Source: CAWGCE01 sp964480915
GTDB lineage: Bacteria; Planctomycetota; Planctomycetia; Pirellulales; Pirellulaceae
NCBI GenBank assembly: GCA_964480915.1
Contig: CAYZRS010000085.1
Location: forward strand, 1 to 19,128
Length of the DNA: 19,128 nt
Reading direction: 5' to 3'
Of this stretch, positions 1-6,432 are shown piece by piece. The translations under genes were made by a program, and so were the position numbers. Position 1 is the first letter of the stretch. Each line of letters starts with the position of its first letter. The notes beneath the pieces were generated by a model that saw only the letters and a list, made by a program, of their open reading frames with translations, searched no databases and was not told where the DNA came from.

Positions 1-55
<55 letters not shown>

Positions 56-184
56 CTTTGCTGGAACGCTTTTTCGAAGTGTCCCACAACCTTCTGTCGG
101 GCCCGCGTTCTGTCGGGTCCGCCTTCCGATCGACGTTTTCTGTGGCGTTTCGACGATGCACCCAGCCGACACAGGATCGGGCGA

Positions 185-1159
185 TTAAAGTGGCTCGACA
201 CCATTCGCTGCCGATCGCTCGGCGGCGTCGACGATACGCTGGGCCAGGGCAGCATCGGCAATGCTCGAAAGTGGTGGGATGCCGAATCTCACGGTTTTGT
301 TGAGAAAATGTTGAGACACATTTTTGATGCTGAACGGGTAGGCGGAAAAGGTGTGCGAATGGACGCTGCCCGGTTTGTTCTCGACCCAATCGCGGTAACT
401 GAACCGAGTCGCGCCGTCCTGTCCGATCACTTTGATCATGCAGGTCCAAGGATCGCCAGCGTGGTCATCGGCGGCGAAGCTGGCGGAAAGATGAGCGAGT
501 CCGCCGTTCGCCAGTTGGCAGTTGACCATCGCTAGGTTTTCTTGCTCGACCGAGCCGTCGTTGACGGTCGCTTTCAGGCAGGAGACCGTCAGCGGATTGC
601 CGGCCAGGTAAATCATCGTGTACGCATGGTGCGTCAGGATTTGCCGAATGACTCCCGGATATCTGGAGCAGATCGCTTCCGGGTGATGAATGTTGTACAT
701 CATGTAGAACGCTACGAGCTTGCCAAGTCTTCCCGAGTCAAGCAGTTGCTTGGTCCGTTCCAAGCCCGGTTCGTAAATGTAATTGTGAACCGGCGCACAA
801 TGGACTCCGGCCGCTCGCGCCGCTTGGTCCAGCTGCTCGATCTCAGCAACCGAACAACCCACCGGTTTTTCGACCAATACATGTTTGCCAGCGGCGATCG
901 CTTGGAGCGCGTATTCGACATGGGTTTCCATGTTGGTCAGCACATAGACGACGTCGATTTGGGAATCGGCCAGCAGATCAGCTACCGAGTCGTAGACTTG
1001 GCAATCGGACTTGGCGGCCAGTTGTTCGGCTTTGGAGCGAGTCCTGTTCCACACGCCGCGGAGGGCGGCTCCGTCCGTTTCGGCGACACCTTCGGCGTGC
1101 ATCGTGGCGATGTCGCCGGCGCCTAGGAAGGCGACTTGGATCGTATCCATTGCGTTCAT
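185..1159 (-). CDS. Gfo/Idh/MocA family NAD(P)-dependent oxidoreductase
   Basis: A complete 324-residue cytoplasmic protein of the Gfo/Idh/MocA family. These enzymes oxidise or reduce sugars, inositols and related polyols with NAD(P). The N-terminal Rossmann fold starts at residue 7 with FLGAGDIA (11-18), a GxGxxA-type dinucleotide loop. The family's EKP motif, with the catalytic-type lysine, is at 97-99 (K98). The C-terminal alpha/beta domain runs from about 135 and contains HNYIYEPGLE near 145 and HHAY near 197, where the family places substrate-binding histidines. Met1 and Met4 are both possible starts, and neither has a good Shine-Dalgarno site. Length is close to the family norm. The substrate cannot be read from the sequence. 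The gene lies downstream of the interrupted helical-protein gene on the same strand, separated by a GC-rich hairpin, so co-transcription is uncertain. Confidence 0.93.
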   Translation of the reverse strand: MNAMDTIQVAFLGAGDIATMHAEGVAETDGAALRGVWNRTRSKAEQLAAKSDCQVYDSVADLLADSQIDVVYVLTNMETHVEYALQAIAAGKHVLVEKPVGCSVAEIEQLDQAARAAGVHCAPVHNYIYEPGLERTKQLLDSGRLGKLVAFYMMYNIHHPEAICSRYPGVIRQILTHHAYTMIYLAGNPLTVSCLKATVNDGSVEQENLAMVNCQLANGGLAHLSASFAADDHAGDPWTCMIKVIGQDGATRFSYRDWVENKPGSVHSHTFSAYPFSIKNVSQHFLNKTVRFGIPPLSSIADAALAQRIVDAAERSAANGVEPL

Positions 1160-1197
1160 ACCGCAAATTTACGCCGGCTCGGGTGGTTGCAACAGTG

Positions 1198-1232
1198 CCC
1201 CGGCTGGCGGCGTCCCGTCGGCGCCGCCCCGG
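1198..1232 (-). terminator. GC-rich hairpin between two leftward genes
   Basis: GGCGGCG (1206-1212) pairs with CGCCGCC (1222-1228) around a 9-nt loop. The stem can extend as CCGG (1200-1203) with CCGG (1229-1232) across a 2-nt bulge. It lies between the stop of the helical-protein gene (1272) and the start of the oxidoreductase gene (1159). There is no U-tract on either strand, so this is only a candidate terminator or mRNA-processing structure. Confidence 0.35.
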
Positions 1233-1271
1233 GTTCCGTGATCCGATGTTGCCCACCCCAACCGAATCGGG

Positions 1272-2123
1272 CTATGAGTTCACCGCCGGTCTGGTTTGTT
1301 TCTGGGAGAGTTTGTTCAGCTCTTCCAGTGCCGCTTTGTGAACTTCGCTTTCACGTGGCGCTTTGTTCAGGATTTGTTTGTAGAGCTTGACTGCCTGAGC
1401 GGTGTAGGTGTCCTTGGCACCAACACGGCTAATGCGCTGCGCTTTATCGAATAAGACGTGGCATTCTCGAATTTGCTCGCAATCGGCGACAGATTGAAGC
1501 AGGCCGGGCTGTTTTCGCAGTTCGTAGACTCGCTTACGAGCGAATTCAGCCGCTTCACAGGTCATTAGTTTTTCGGCTTCGCGATAACAGATATAGGCAC
1601 AGCATTCGTGCCCTTCTGCTTCAAACCGTTGAGCGTCTCGTACCAATTCTGCGGCAATGGGCTGATGGAGATACTTTCCGATGAGCTTGTTTTTCCGGAT
1701 CAGTTGCTTCTCTTGGCGCGCCAGTGCCTTATTGGCAATCGGCACGTTTTCGTATTTCGCGACGAGTGCGGCGACGTCTTCGAGTGCGGCTTGCAACTTG
1801 TTTGCGATCGAATCGTCGTCATCATCGGACTGCCCCGCATATCGAATGCGTTCAATCATTTCCTCCAGGTCCGCTGCGGCCTGTTGTCGATATTCTGCCA
1901 GTACTTGTTCGGCTCGTTCCTGCACGTGCGGCGGTACTCGTTTCGACAACGCGGTGCGTTGGAAGAGCAACGACGCCAAGTGCACATCACCGGCCGTGTA
2001 AGCTTTTTCGGCCGCCTGGAATCGGGCCTCTGCCGTTTTAGCGTTGCGCATGGCGACCGCTGCGCGTGCGCCCATTTCGCGACTGTAGGCTGCACCCCGA
2101 GCAACACCTCCAGCCGCTGCCAC
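1272..2123 (-). CDS. hypothetical helical (TPR-like) protein, body of a secreted protein cut from its signal peptide by an in-frame UGA
   Basis: The open part codes for 283 residues from a GTG. The protein is almost all helix-forming and rich in Ala, Glu, Gln, Arg and Lys. It has pairs resembling degenerate TPR helices, such as ARFQAAEKAYTAGDVHLASLLF and the later CCAYICYREAEKLM, and a DDDDD stretch near residue 100. I do not recognise a named family. The GTG is probably not the true start. The same frame continues upstream through a Ser/Arg-rich segment to a TGA at 2223-2225. Beyond that lies a Shine-Dalgarno-preceded ATG at 2313-2315 followed by a signal peptide. The intact ancestor would be about 347 residues and exported. 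The options are a nonsense mutation (pseudogene), UGA readthrough, reinitiation without export, or a sequence error. Function unknown. Confidence 0.7.
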   Translation of the reverse strand: MAAAGGVARGAAYSREMGARAAVAMRNAKTAEARFQAAEKAYTAGDVHLASLLFQRTALSKRVPPHVQERAEQVLAEYRQQAAADLEEMIERIRYAGQSDDDDDSIANKLQAALEDVAALVAKYENVPIANKALARQEKQLIRKNKLIGKYLHQPIAAELVRDAQRFEAEGHECCAYICYREAEKLMTCEAAEFARKRVYELRKQPGLLQSVADCEQIRECHVLFDKAQRISRVGAKDTYTAQAVKLYKQILNKAPRESEVHKAALEELNKLSQKQTRPAVNS

Positions 2124-2222
2124 GGAGACCGTGCCCCAGCTGTTATTCGAACGATCGCGAGAAGAAGACGAACGCGATCGTGAAGCACTTGAACCCGAAC
2201 TGGGCCGACACCGTTTGGCGCC

Positions 2223-2315
2223 TCATTGGGCGTCCAAGCGGTCGGGGGTCGTCAGCGTGGCAAGAATCGCAACGGCTGTGATGAAAACGGCGGACAAGAT
2301 CGAGCGGCACATCAT
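2223..2315 (-). pseudogene. orphaned signal-peptide segment ending in UGA, same frame as the downstream helical protein
   Basis: From ATG 2313-2315 the frame reads MMCRSILSAVFITAVAIL, then ATLTTPDRLDAQ, then TGA at 2223-2225. This has a charged N-region (R4), a hydrophobic core of about 15 residues, and a plausible signal peptidase I site after LDA (A29). The start is preceded by AGGTAGG on the minus strand (2320-2326) with a 4-nt spacer. Codons 2222 to 2124 stay open in the same frame and join the protein ending at 1272. The UGA falls two codons after the predicted cleavage point, at the junction between signal and mature protein. Confidence 0.6.
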
Positions 2316-2505
2316 GAAGCCTACCTGTCAGACTTTAGGGAACGGGGTCGGGAACTCATAGTATATCCAAATCGGTTCGGTAATTACATGAATTTGAGGT
2401 GTTCATTACCGTTGTCTAACACTTGCAGGGCCCGGAGGGCGTCGATCGGGCACTTGGCCTGGGCAGGGACGGGAGAAATGACTGAATTTTTGGTATTCTA
2501 TCGTC
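2316..2505. promoter_or_regulatory. divergent intergenic region between the helical protein (-) and the LRR protein (+)
   Basis: This 190-bp segment separates two divergent genes and must hold promoters for both. Its middle (about 2351-2415) is markedly AT-richer than the surroundings. An inverted repeat CGGTAAT (2378-2384) / ATTACCG (2405-2411) encloses 20 nt and could be an operator or a hairpin. I could not assign -35/-10 boxes with confidence. Confidence 0.4.
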
Positions 2506-2519
2506 ATGTGGTTTTTTGA
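2478..2519 (+). CDS. 13-codon upstream ORF overlapping the start of the LRR gene
   Basis: ATG 2478-2480 is preceded by GGGAG (2471-2475) with a short 2-nt spacer. It encodes MTEFLVFYRHVVF and stops at TGA 2517-2519, 14 nt past the LRR gene's ATG (2506), in the frame one base behind it. The stop is reached as GTT TTT TGA. It may be a coupling leader, a frameshift site, or chance. No peptide function is implied. Confidence 0.25.
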   Translation: MTEFLVFYRHVVF

Positions 2520-3414
2520 TGATTCCTTCGCCGTCGGTGCTCTCTGTGGCTGCTTGATATGCGGTTTTGGGGCGACAGCCGACGGACAAGAACGAGCCGC
2601 CACGAAACCTGTGGAATTGCGGGCACAAATTTCTGAGCTCTCATCAGGGTCGTTTCGCGACCGAGAAACAGCGGCCACCCAATTGTTGGAAGCTGGCGAG
2701 TCGGCGGTGCCGCTGCTCGAGTCATCGGTCGAGAGCGAGGAATTTGAGGCGCGCGTGCGGTCGTTGCGGTTGCTGCAAGAGATTTACCAAGCGAACGACT
2801 TCGCCGCCTCGTTTGCCGCGGGCGATGCGCTACGTCGACTTGCACTGCACCAACAAGAAATGGTCGCCTCGTTTGCCAATGATGCGCTGTTGGCTCAGCG
2901 TGGTCTGGCCATTGATCGGCTGAAGTCCCTTGGTGCCACGTTTCAGTCCGATGAATCGGTCGTCGAATTTGGTGGTCAATGGCGCGGCACCGATCAGGAT
3001 ATGATCGACCTCCGCTGGTGCAACAGCATTCGCACGTTGCGGTTGTCGCAGGCGAAGTTGGATGATCGAGCGATGGAGTCGCTGCGTTGGTTGGAACAGT
3101 TGACCGAACTCGTAATCTTCGATGCCAAGATTACCGACAATGGGCTCGTCCAGCTCAAGCACGTGCCGAAGCTAAAAATTCTGCATCTGGCACGGACCCA
3201 AGTTAGCGACCTGGGCCTGAAGCACTTGTCACAATTGTCGTCCCTGACTTTTCTCGATCTAACCCGGACGCGCGTCACGGGACAGGGCCTGTCCGATCTG
3301 TACTCGCTGCAGCAGCTGCGGCATATCGATCTGCGAGGATTATCGCTGCCGTCCGACGCCGTGAGCCGTTTGCGGACTCAGTTGCCGCAAGCGACCGTTT
3401 TGGCCGACGAATAG
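2506..3414 (+). CDS. secreted leucine-rich repeat protein
   Basis: A 302-residue protein with a hydrophobic N-terminal segment (about 8-24, with three cysteines) ending near ATADGQ, so it is likely exported. Its N-region is unusual for a signal peptide: after the start it reads MWFFDDS, acidic rather than basic. Residues 35-160 form an alpha-helical, HEAT-like region that includes FRDRETAATQLLEAGESAVPLL (50-71). From about 174 to 290 there are roughly five 24-residue leucine-rich repeats with the L..L.L....(I/V)...GL..L pattern, for example LKILHLARTQVSDLGLKHL (223-241). Such secreted LRR proteins are numerous in planctomycetes and are assumed to mediate protein contacts. No catalytic domain is seen. 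The start has no Shine-Dalgarno of its own, and a short ORF overlaps it. Confidence 0.85.
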   Translation: MWFFDDSFAVGALCGCLICGFGATADGQERAATKPVELRAQISELSSGSFRDRETAATQLLEAGESAVPLLESSVESEEFEARVRSLRLLQEIYQANDFAASFAAGDALRRLALHQQEMVASFANDALLAQRGLAIDRLKSLGATFQSDESVVEFGGQWRGTDQDMIDLRWCNSIRTLRLSQAKLDDRAMESLRWLEQLTELVIFDAKITDNGLVQLKHVPKLKILHLARTQVSDLGLKHLSQLSSLTFLDLTRTRVTGQGLSDLYSLQQLRHIDLRGLSLPSDAVSRLRTQLPQATVLADE

Positions 3415-3489
3415 AAGCAGGGATTCTGCTGGAATTCTGACTCGGTGCCCCTTTACCGCGGGCCGCCTCCAACGGCAAAATGGCCGCTT

Positions 3490-3518
3490 GGCCTGCGACT
3501 GACAGGCTTTCTTTTTTT
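3490..3518 (+). terminator. intrinsic terminator hairpin directly before the gdh ribosome-binding site (possible attenuator)
   Basis: GCCTG (3491-3495) pairs with CAGGC (3503-3507) around a 7-nt loop, with an added G3490-U3508 wobble. It is followed at once by TTTCTTTTTTT (3508-3518). It could simply terminate the LRR transcript. However, it ends only 3 nt before the GAGG (3522-3525) of the glutamate dehydrogenase start, which leaves no room for a promoter downstream. Any gdh transcript should therefore pass through it. A competing hairpin, GGCC (3482-3485) / GGCC (3490-3493), would use the terminator's left arm. Confidence 0.6.
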
Positions 3519-3530
3519 GATGAGGCGGCG

Positions 3531-4766
3531 ATGAAGGCATCAGATGCAACTCGGCTCTATTTCACAGAAGCGGCCGACCAATTAGAAGTCACCGAGAACG
3601 GACGCAAGCATTTGCTCACCCCGCGGCGCGAGGTCCAGGCGCGGATTTCGGTAGAACTGGACAATGGCCAATTGGAAACGTTGGTTGGTTACCGGGTGCA
3701 ACACAACGATGCTCGCGGCCCGTTTAAAGGTGGGCTGAGATATCACCCCGAAGTCGATCTTGATGAAGTGCGGGCGCTGGCGTCGTTGATGACGTGGAAA
3801 ACGGCCGTCATGAACCTGCCGTTCGGTGGAGCCAAAGGGGGCATCTCGATCGACCCGAAAAAGTTCTCGCGGAGCGAACTCGAACGAGTCACGCGTAAGT
3901 TCATCGACCAGATTCACGAGTTCATCGGACCAGACAAAGACATTCCTGCGCCCGACATGGGAACGTCGGCCGAAGTGATGGCCTGGATCATGAATCAATA
4001 CAGCAAGTACAACGGCTTCAGCCCGGCCGTTGTTACCAGCAAACCGGTCGAGCACTTCGGCATGCCGGGGCGTGAAGAGGCGACCGGTCGCGGCGTCGGT
4101 ACCTTGACCCACAAGTTGTGTGGTCGACTGGGATTCAAGCCCAACGAAACTCGCGTTGCAATCCAAGGTTTTGGGAATGTGGGAACGCACGCGGCCAAGT
4201 TTCTTAGCATGTGCGATTTCAAAGTCGTCGCGATCAGCGATGTGACCGGTGCGTACTATCGCGAAGGGGGGATCAGTATCCACGACGCAACCGCGCATTT
4301 GTTCAGCCACAACGGATCGCTGAGCGGTTTTGAAGGCGCCGACAAGATCACGAACGACGAGCTGTTAGCCTTGGACGTCGAAGTCTTGATTCCGGCCGCG
4401 TTGGGTGGGGTCATCCATAAAGAAAATGTCGAAGCGGTCAAAGCAAAAGTCATCATCGAGGCGGCAAACGGTCCGATCATGCCCGACGCAGATCGCGTGC
4501 TTGTGGAGCGTGGAACATTCGTGTTGCCCGATATCTTGGCCAACGCGGGCGGTGTGACCGCCAGTTACTTCGAGTGGGTGCAAAACAACCAGCACTACCA
4601 ATGGAAGATGGACCGGGTTCGTTCGGAACTTGATTCGGCCATGATTCAGGCCTTCGAAGAAGTTTGGGACATGGGCAAGCAACGCTCGGTCCCGCTGCGA
4701 ACGGCCGCCTTCATGCTGGCGATCGACCGAGTCCGCACAGCCACGAAGCTGGCCGGGGTCAATTAG
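3531..4766 (+). CDS. glutamate dehydrogenase (Glu/Leu/Phe/Val dehydrogenase family)
   Basis: A 411-residue protein that interconverts glutamate with 2-oxoglutarate and ammonium using NAD(P), linking nitrogen and carbon metabolism in the cytoplasm. GPFKGGLRYHP (63-73) and LPFGGAKGGI (96-105) are the substrate site and family signature, with K102 the expected catalytic lysine. APDMGTSAEVM (140-150) follows. The Rossmann motif QGFGNVG is at 212-218, and NAGGVTASYFEWVQN lies near the C-terminus. The length is that of the short hexameric class. I chose ATG 3531 because GAGG (3522-3525) stands 5 nt upstream. An in-frame ATG at 3480 has no Shine-Dalgarno and would put a terminator hairpin inside the coding sequence. 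Coenzyme preference cannot be fixed by eye, although SD (236-237) at the end of the second Rossmann strand leans to NAD. Genes before and after are unrelated. Confidence 0.95.
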   Translation: MKASDATRLYFTEAADQLEVTENGRKHLLTPRREVQARISVELDNGQLETLVGYRVQHNDARGPFKGGLRYHPEVDLDEVRALASLMTWKTAVMNLPFGGAKGGISIDPKKFSRSELERVTRKFIDQIHEFIGPDKDIPAPDMGTSAEVMAWIMNQYSKYNGFSPAVVTSKPVEHFGMPGREEATGRGVGTLTHKLCGRLGFKPNETRVAIQGFGNVGTHAAKFLSMCDFKVVAISDVTGAYYREGGISIHDATAHLFSHNGSLSGFEGADKITNDELLALDVEVLIPAALGGVIHKENVEAVKAKVIIEAANGPIMPDADRVLVERGTFVLPDILANAGGVTASYFEWVQNNQHYQWKMDRVRSELDSAMIQAFEEVWDMGKQRSVPLRTAAFMLAIDRVRTATKLAGVN

Positions 4767-4837
4767 ACCGTGCCGCCGTGGATCGCGGTGGGCGACAAGG
4801 CACGTACCAACATCGAGATGGGTGTCGCGGCTCCCAT

Positions 4838-6226
4838 TCAGCAATACTGAATTAACTTCTCAATGTCGGTCACGACCGAGTGATACTTGTAATGCAAGTT
4901 GCCCGAATCGAAGAGCGTCCGGCGGGTGTGTTCCATGTCGTCGTTGCCGATCGCGTCGTGGAAGATGGGCAGCAGATACTTGATCCCATTACTGGTGATT
5001 TGCATTTTTTCCGCGTCGTAAAACGATGGGTGTAATTCGCGAGCATGAATGACGCCCCATTGGTCGCGGAGTCGATTGCCGGCGAAGCTGGTCAGGTGGA
5101 AGCCGTCCGCCTCGGTCCACGAGAGCGTAGAAACCGAGTTGTTTTCGCCGGCGAGCAACATGTCGACCGCTTTGCCGCCCAGCTGGGCAGCGTGGAACCG
5201 ATCAAATCGCAGCGGGCGACCGCCGCGCTGCGTGTGGCCGACCTTTCTGGTGAAGATGGCTCGTTCAGATGTGTTGGGGCCGCGACCCTTAAAGAGCGAT
5301 TCGTCAATCCGCTCGATCAGCATTTGTCGCAGGTGCTCGGCCGCTCCGCTCAAAAGCAGATTCCCGGCCGGGTCGGTTGATTTCTTGCAAGCGCCCAGCG
5401 GTTGGCAATCATGGTCCAAGAGTCCTTCGCCGCAAACGATCACGACGTTACCCTGGCGACGGTAGATCTCTTCGACACGAGCCACCAAACGATCAAGATC
5501 GAGCGGCGCTTCGGGAACCAGAATGATGTCCGGCTGACCGTACGCGCTACCCAACGCCAGGAAGCCGGAGTGCCGCCCCATGACTTCAATGATCGCGATG
5601 CGGCGATGGCTTTCGGCCGTCGTGCGCAGTCGGGTGACACCACCAGCGGAAACGAAAACGGCGGTTGCGTAGCCCGGCGTGACGTAATTGACCATCTGAT
5701 CGCGCTGGAATTCGCTGTGTTCGAAGGCTTTGGCGCTCTCGCTGACTCGATAGCAAAAACCGTCTTCCGAATCGTCAGGGATGCGTTCCCATTTCGACGG
5801 TTCGGTCGGGTAGTTAAGCCCCAAGTCGTTGTCGATCGTCTTGGGGGCGAGCACGGTAGGGACGAATTCACAGATCGGTTGCAGGCCGTTCATCGTGCCA
5901 TCCCCGCCGACGCAAATCAGTCCATCGACGTTCAACTTGCCAAGTCGTTCGCAGGCCCGCTTCAGCACTTGCTTATCATTCGCGTCGACATACTGCCGCG
6001 ACGCACCCAAGATCGTCCCACCACGAGTCGGGTCCAATTCGGGGATTTCTGTGAATAGTGGATTGAGCCGGATGTGGGGCACTCGCTCATCGAATAGTGC
6101 GCCGAAACCGCGGACGAGTCCCAGGACCTCGACACGTCGTTCGTTTGCTTGCACGACGGCGCCATGAATGGTGGCGTTGAGCGCCGGAGTGTCTCCTCCA
6201 GCGGTAAGTATCGCAATTCGCTTCAT
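4838..6226 (-). CDS. 6-phosphofructokinase, Gly/Lys active-site type (probably ATP-dependent)
   Basis: A 462-residue phosphofructokinase that phosphorylates fructose 6-phosphate in glycolysis. N-terminal TAGGDTPALNAT (8-19) replaces the common GGDAPGMNA loop. GGDGTMNG (107-114) has Gly110 at the position that separates ATP enzymes (Gly) from pyrophosphate enzymes (Asp). APKTIDND (127-134) carries the catalytic base D132 and Lys129, a residue shared with PPi-dependent enzymes. MGRHSG (216-221) and GHTQRGG complete the fructose-phosphate site. The Gly-plus-Lys pair is known from plant and trypanosomatid enzymes that use ATP, so ATP use is inferred here. The protein is longer than the roughly 320-residue E. 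coli enzyme, with extra sequence between TIDND and MGRHSG and at the C-terminus. The start has only a weak Shine-Dalgarno. It converges with gdh and diverges from the SMC-like gene. Confidence 0.94.
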   Translation of the reverse strand: MKRIAILTAGGDTPALNATIHGAVVQANERRVEVLGLVRGFGALFDERVPHIRLNPLFTEIPELDPTRGGTILGASRQYVDANDKQVLKRACERLGKLNVDGLICVGGDGTMNGLQPICEFVPTVLAPKTIDNDLGLNYPTEPSKWERIPDDSEDGFCYRVSESAKAFEHSEFQRDQMVNYVTPGYATAVFVSAGGVTRLRTTAESHRRIAIIEVMGRHSGFLALGSAYGQPDIILVPEAPLDLDRLVARVEEIYRRQGNVVIVCGEGLLDHDCQPLGACKKSTDPAGNLLLSGAAEHLRQMLIERIDESLFKGRGPNTSERAIFTRKVGHTQRGGRPLRFDRFHAAQLGGKAVDMLLAGENNSVSTLSWTEADGFHLTSFAGNRLRDQWGVIHARELHPSFYDAEKMQITSNGIKYLLPIFHDAIGNDDMEHTRRTLFDSGNLHYKYHSVVTDIEKLIQYC

Positions 6227-6432
6227 TTTCGCTCTGTCTTATTCCCGAAAGGCGCCGTCGTAGGCTTGCTGTCGCGCCGGCGCGTCGCGGTGTGCTAGCA
6301 CATCGCGGTGTCGGCGCCGCATACGTCTGATCAATGTAGCCTGTCGCGGCCTATTTCCGTAAGCTGTCTGCCCTGAAACGTGCCAAATGGCCATGAAGGC
6401 TGCAGAGACAAAAACTTACAGGGAGGCGACCG
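6227..6432. promoter_or_regulatory. divergent promoter region of pfk (-) and the SMC-like ATPase (+), with palindromes
   Basis: The 206-bp gap holds several exact palindromes: CGCGCCGGCGCG (6273-6284) and TGTGCTAGCACA (6291-6302). Both lie inside a wider inverted pair, GGCGCCG (6251-6257) / CGGCGCC (6312-6318). They could be regulator-binding sites or hairpins. The ATPase start is marked by GGGAGG (6421-6426), 6 nt before GTG 6433. No confident -35/-10 pair was found. Confidence 0.45.

Noticed and set aside
92..117. TTCTGTCGGG direct repeat (92-101 and 108-117) next to tRNA-Pro as an attachment site
   Set aside because: It is only 10 bp, 16 bp apart, outside the tRNA, and there is no integrase or mobile gene nearby.
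542..1126. Long plus-strand ORF opposite the Gfo/Idh gene
   Set aside because: It is antisense to a clear oxidoreductase with intact motifs and its translation shows no domain; a shadow frame in GC-rich DNA.
2220..2225. Selenocysteine at the in-frame UGA
   Set aside because: The UGA sits just after a signal-peptide cleavage site, not in a redox motif; I see no clear SECIS hairpin right after it and no selenoprotein genes in the window.
3582..4310. 242-codon minus-strand ORF inside gdh
   Set aside because: It is antisense to the glutamate dehydrogenase signature regions and has no recognisable domain.
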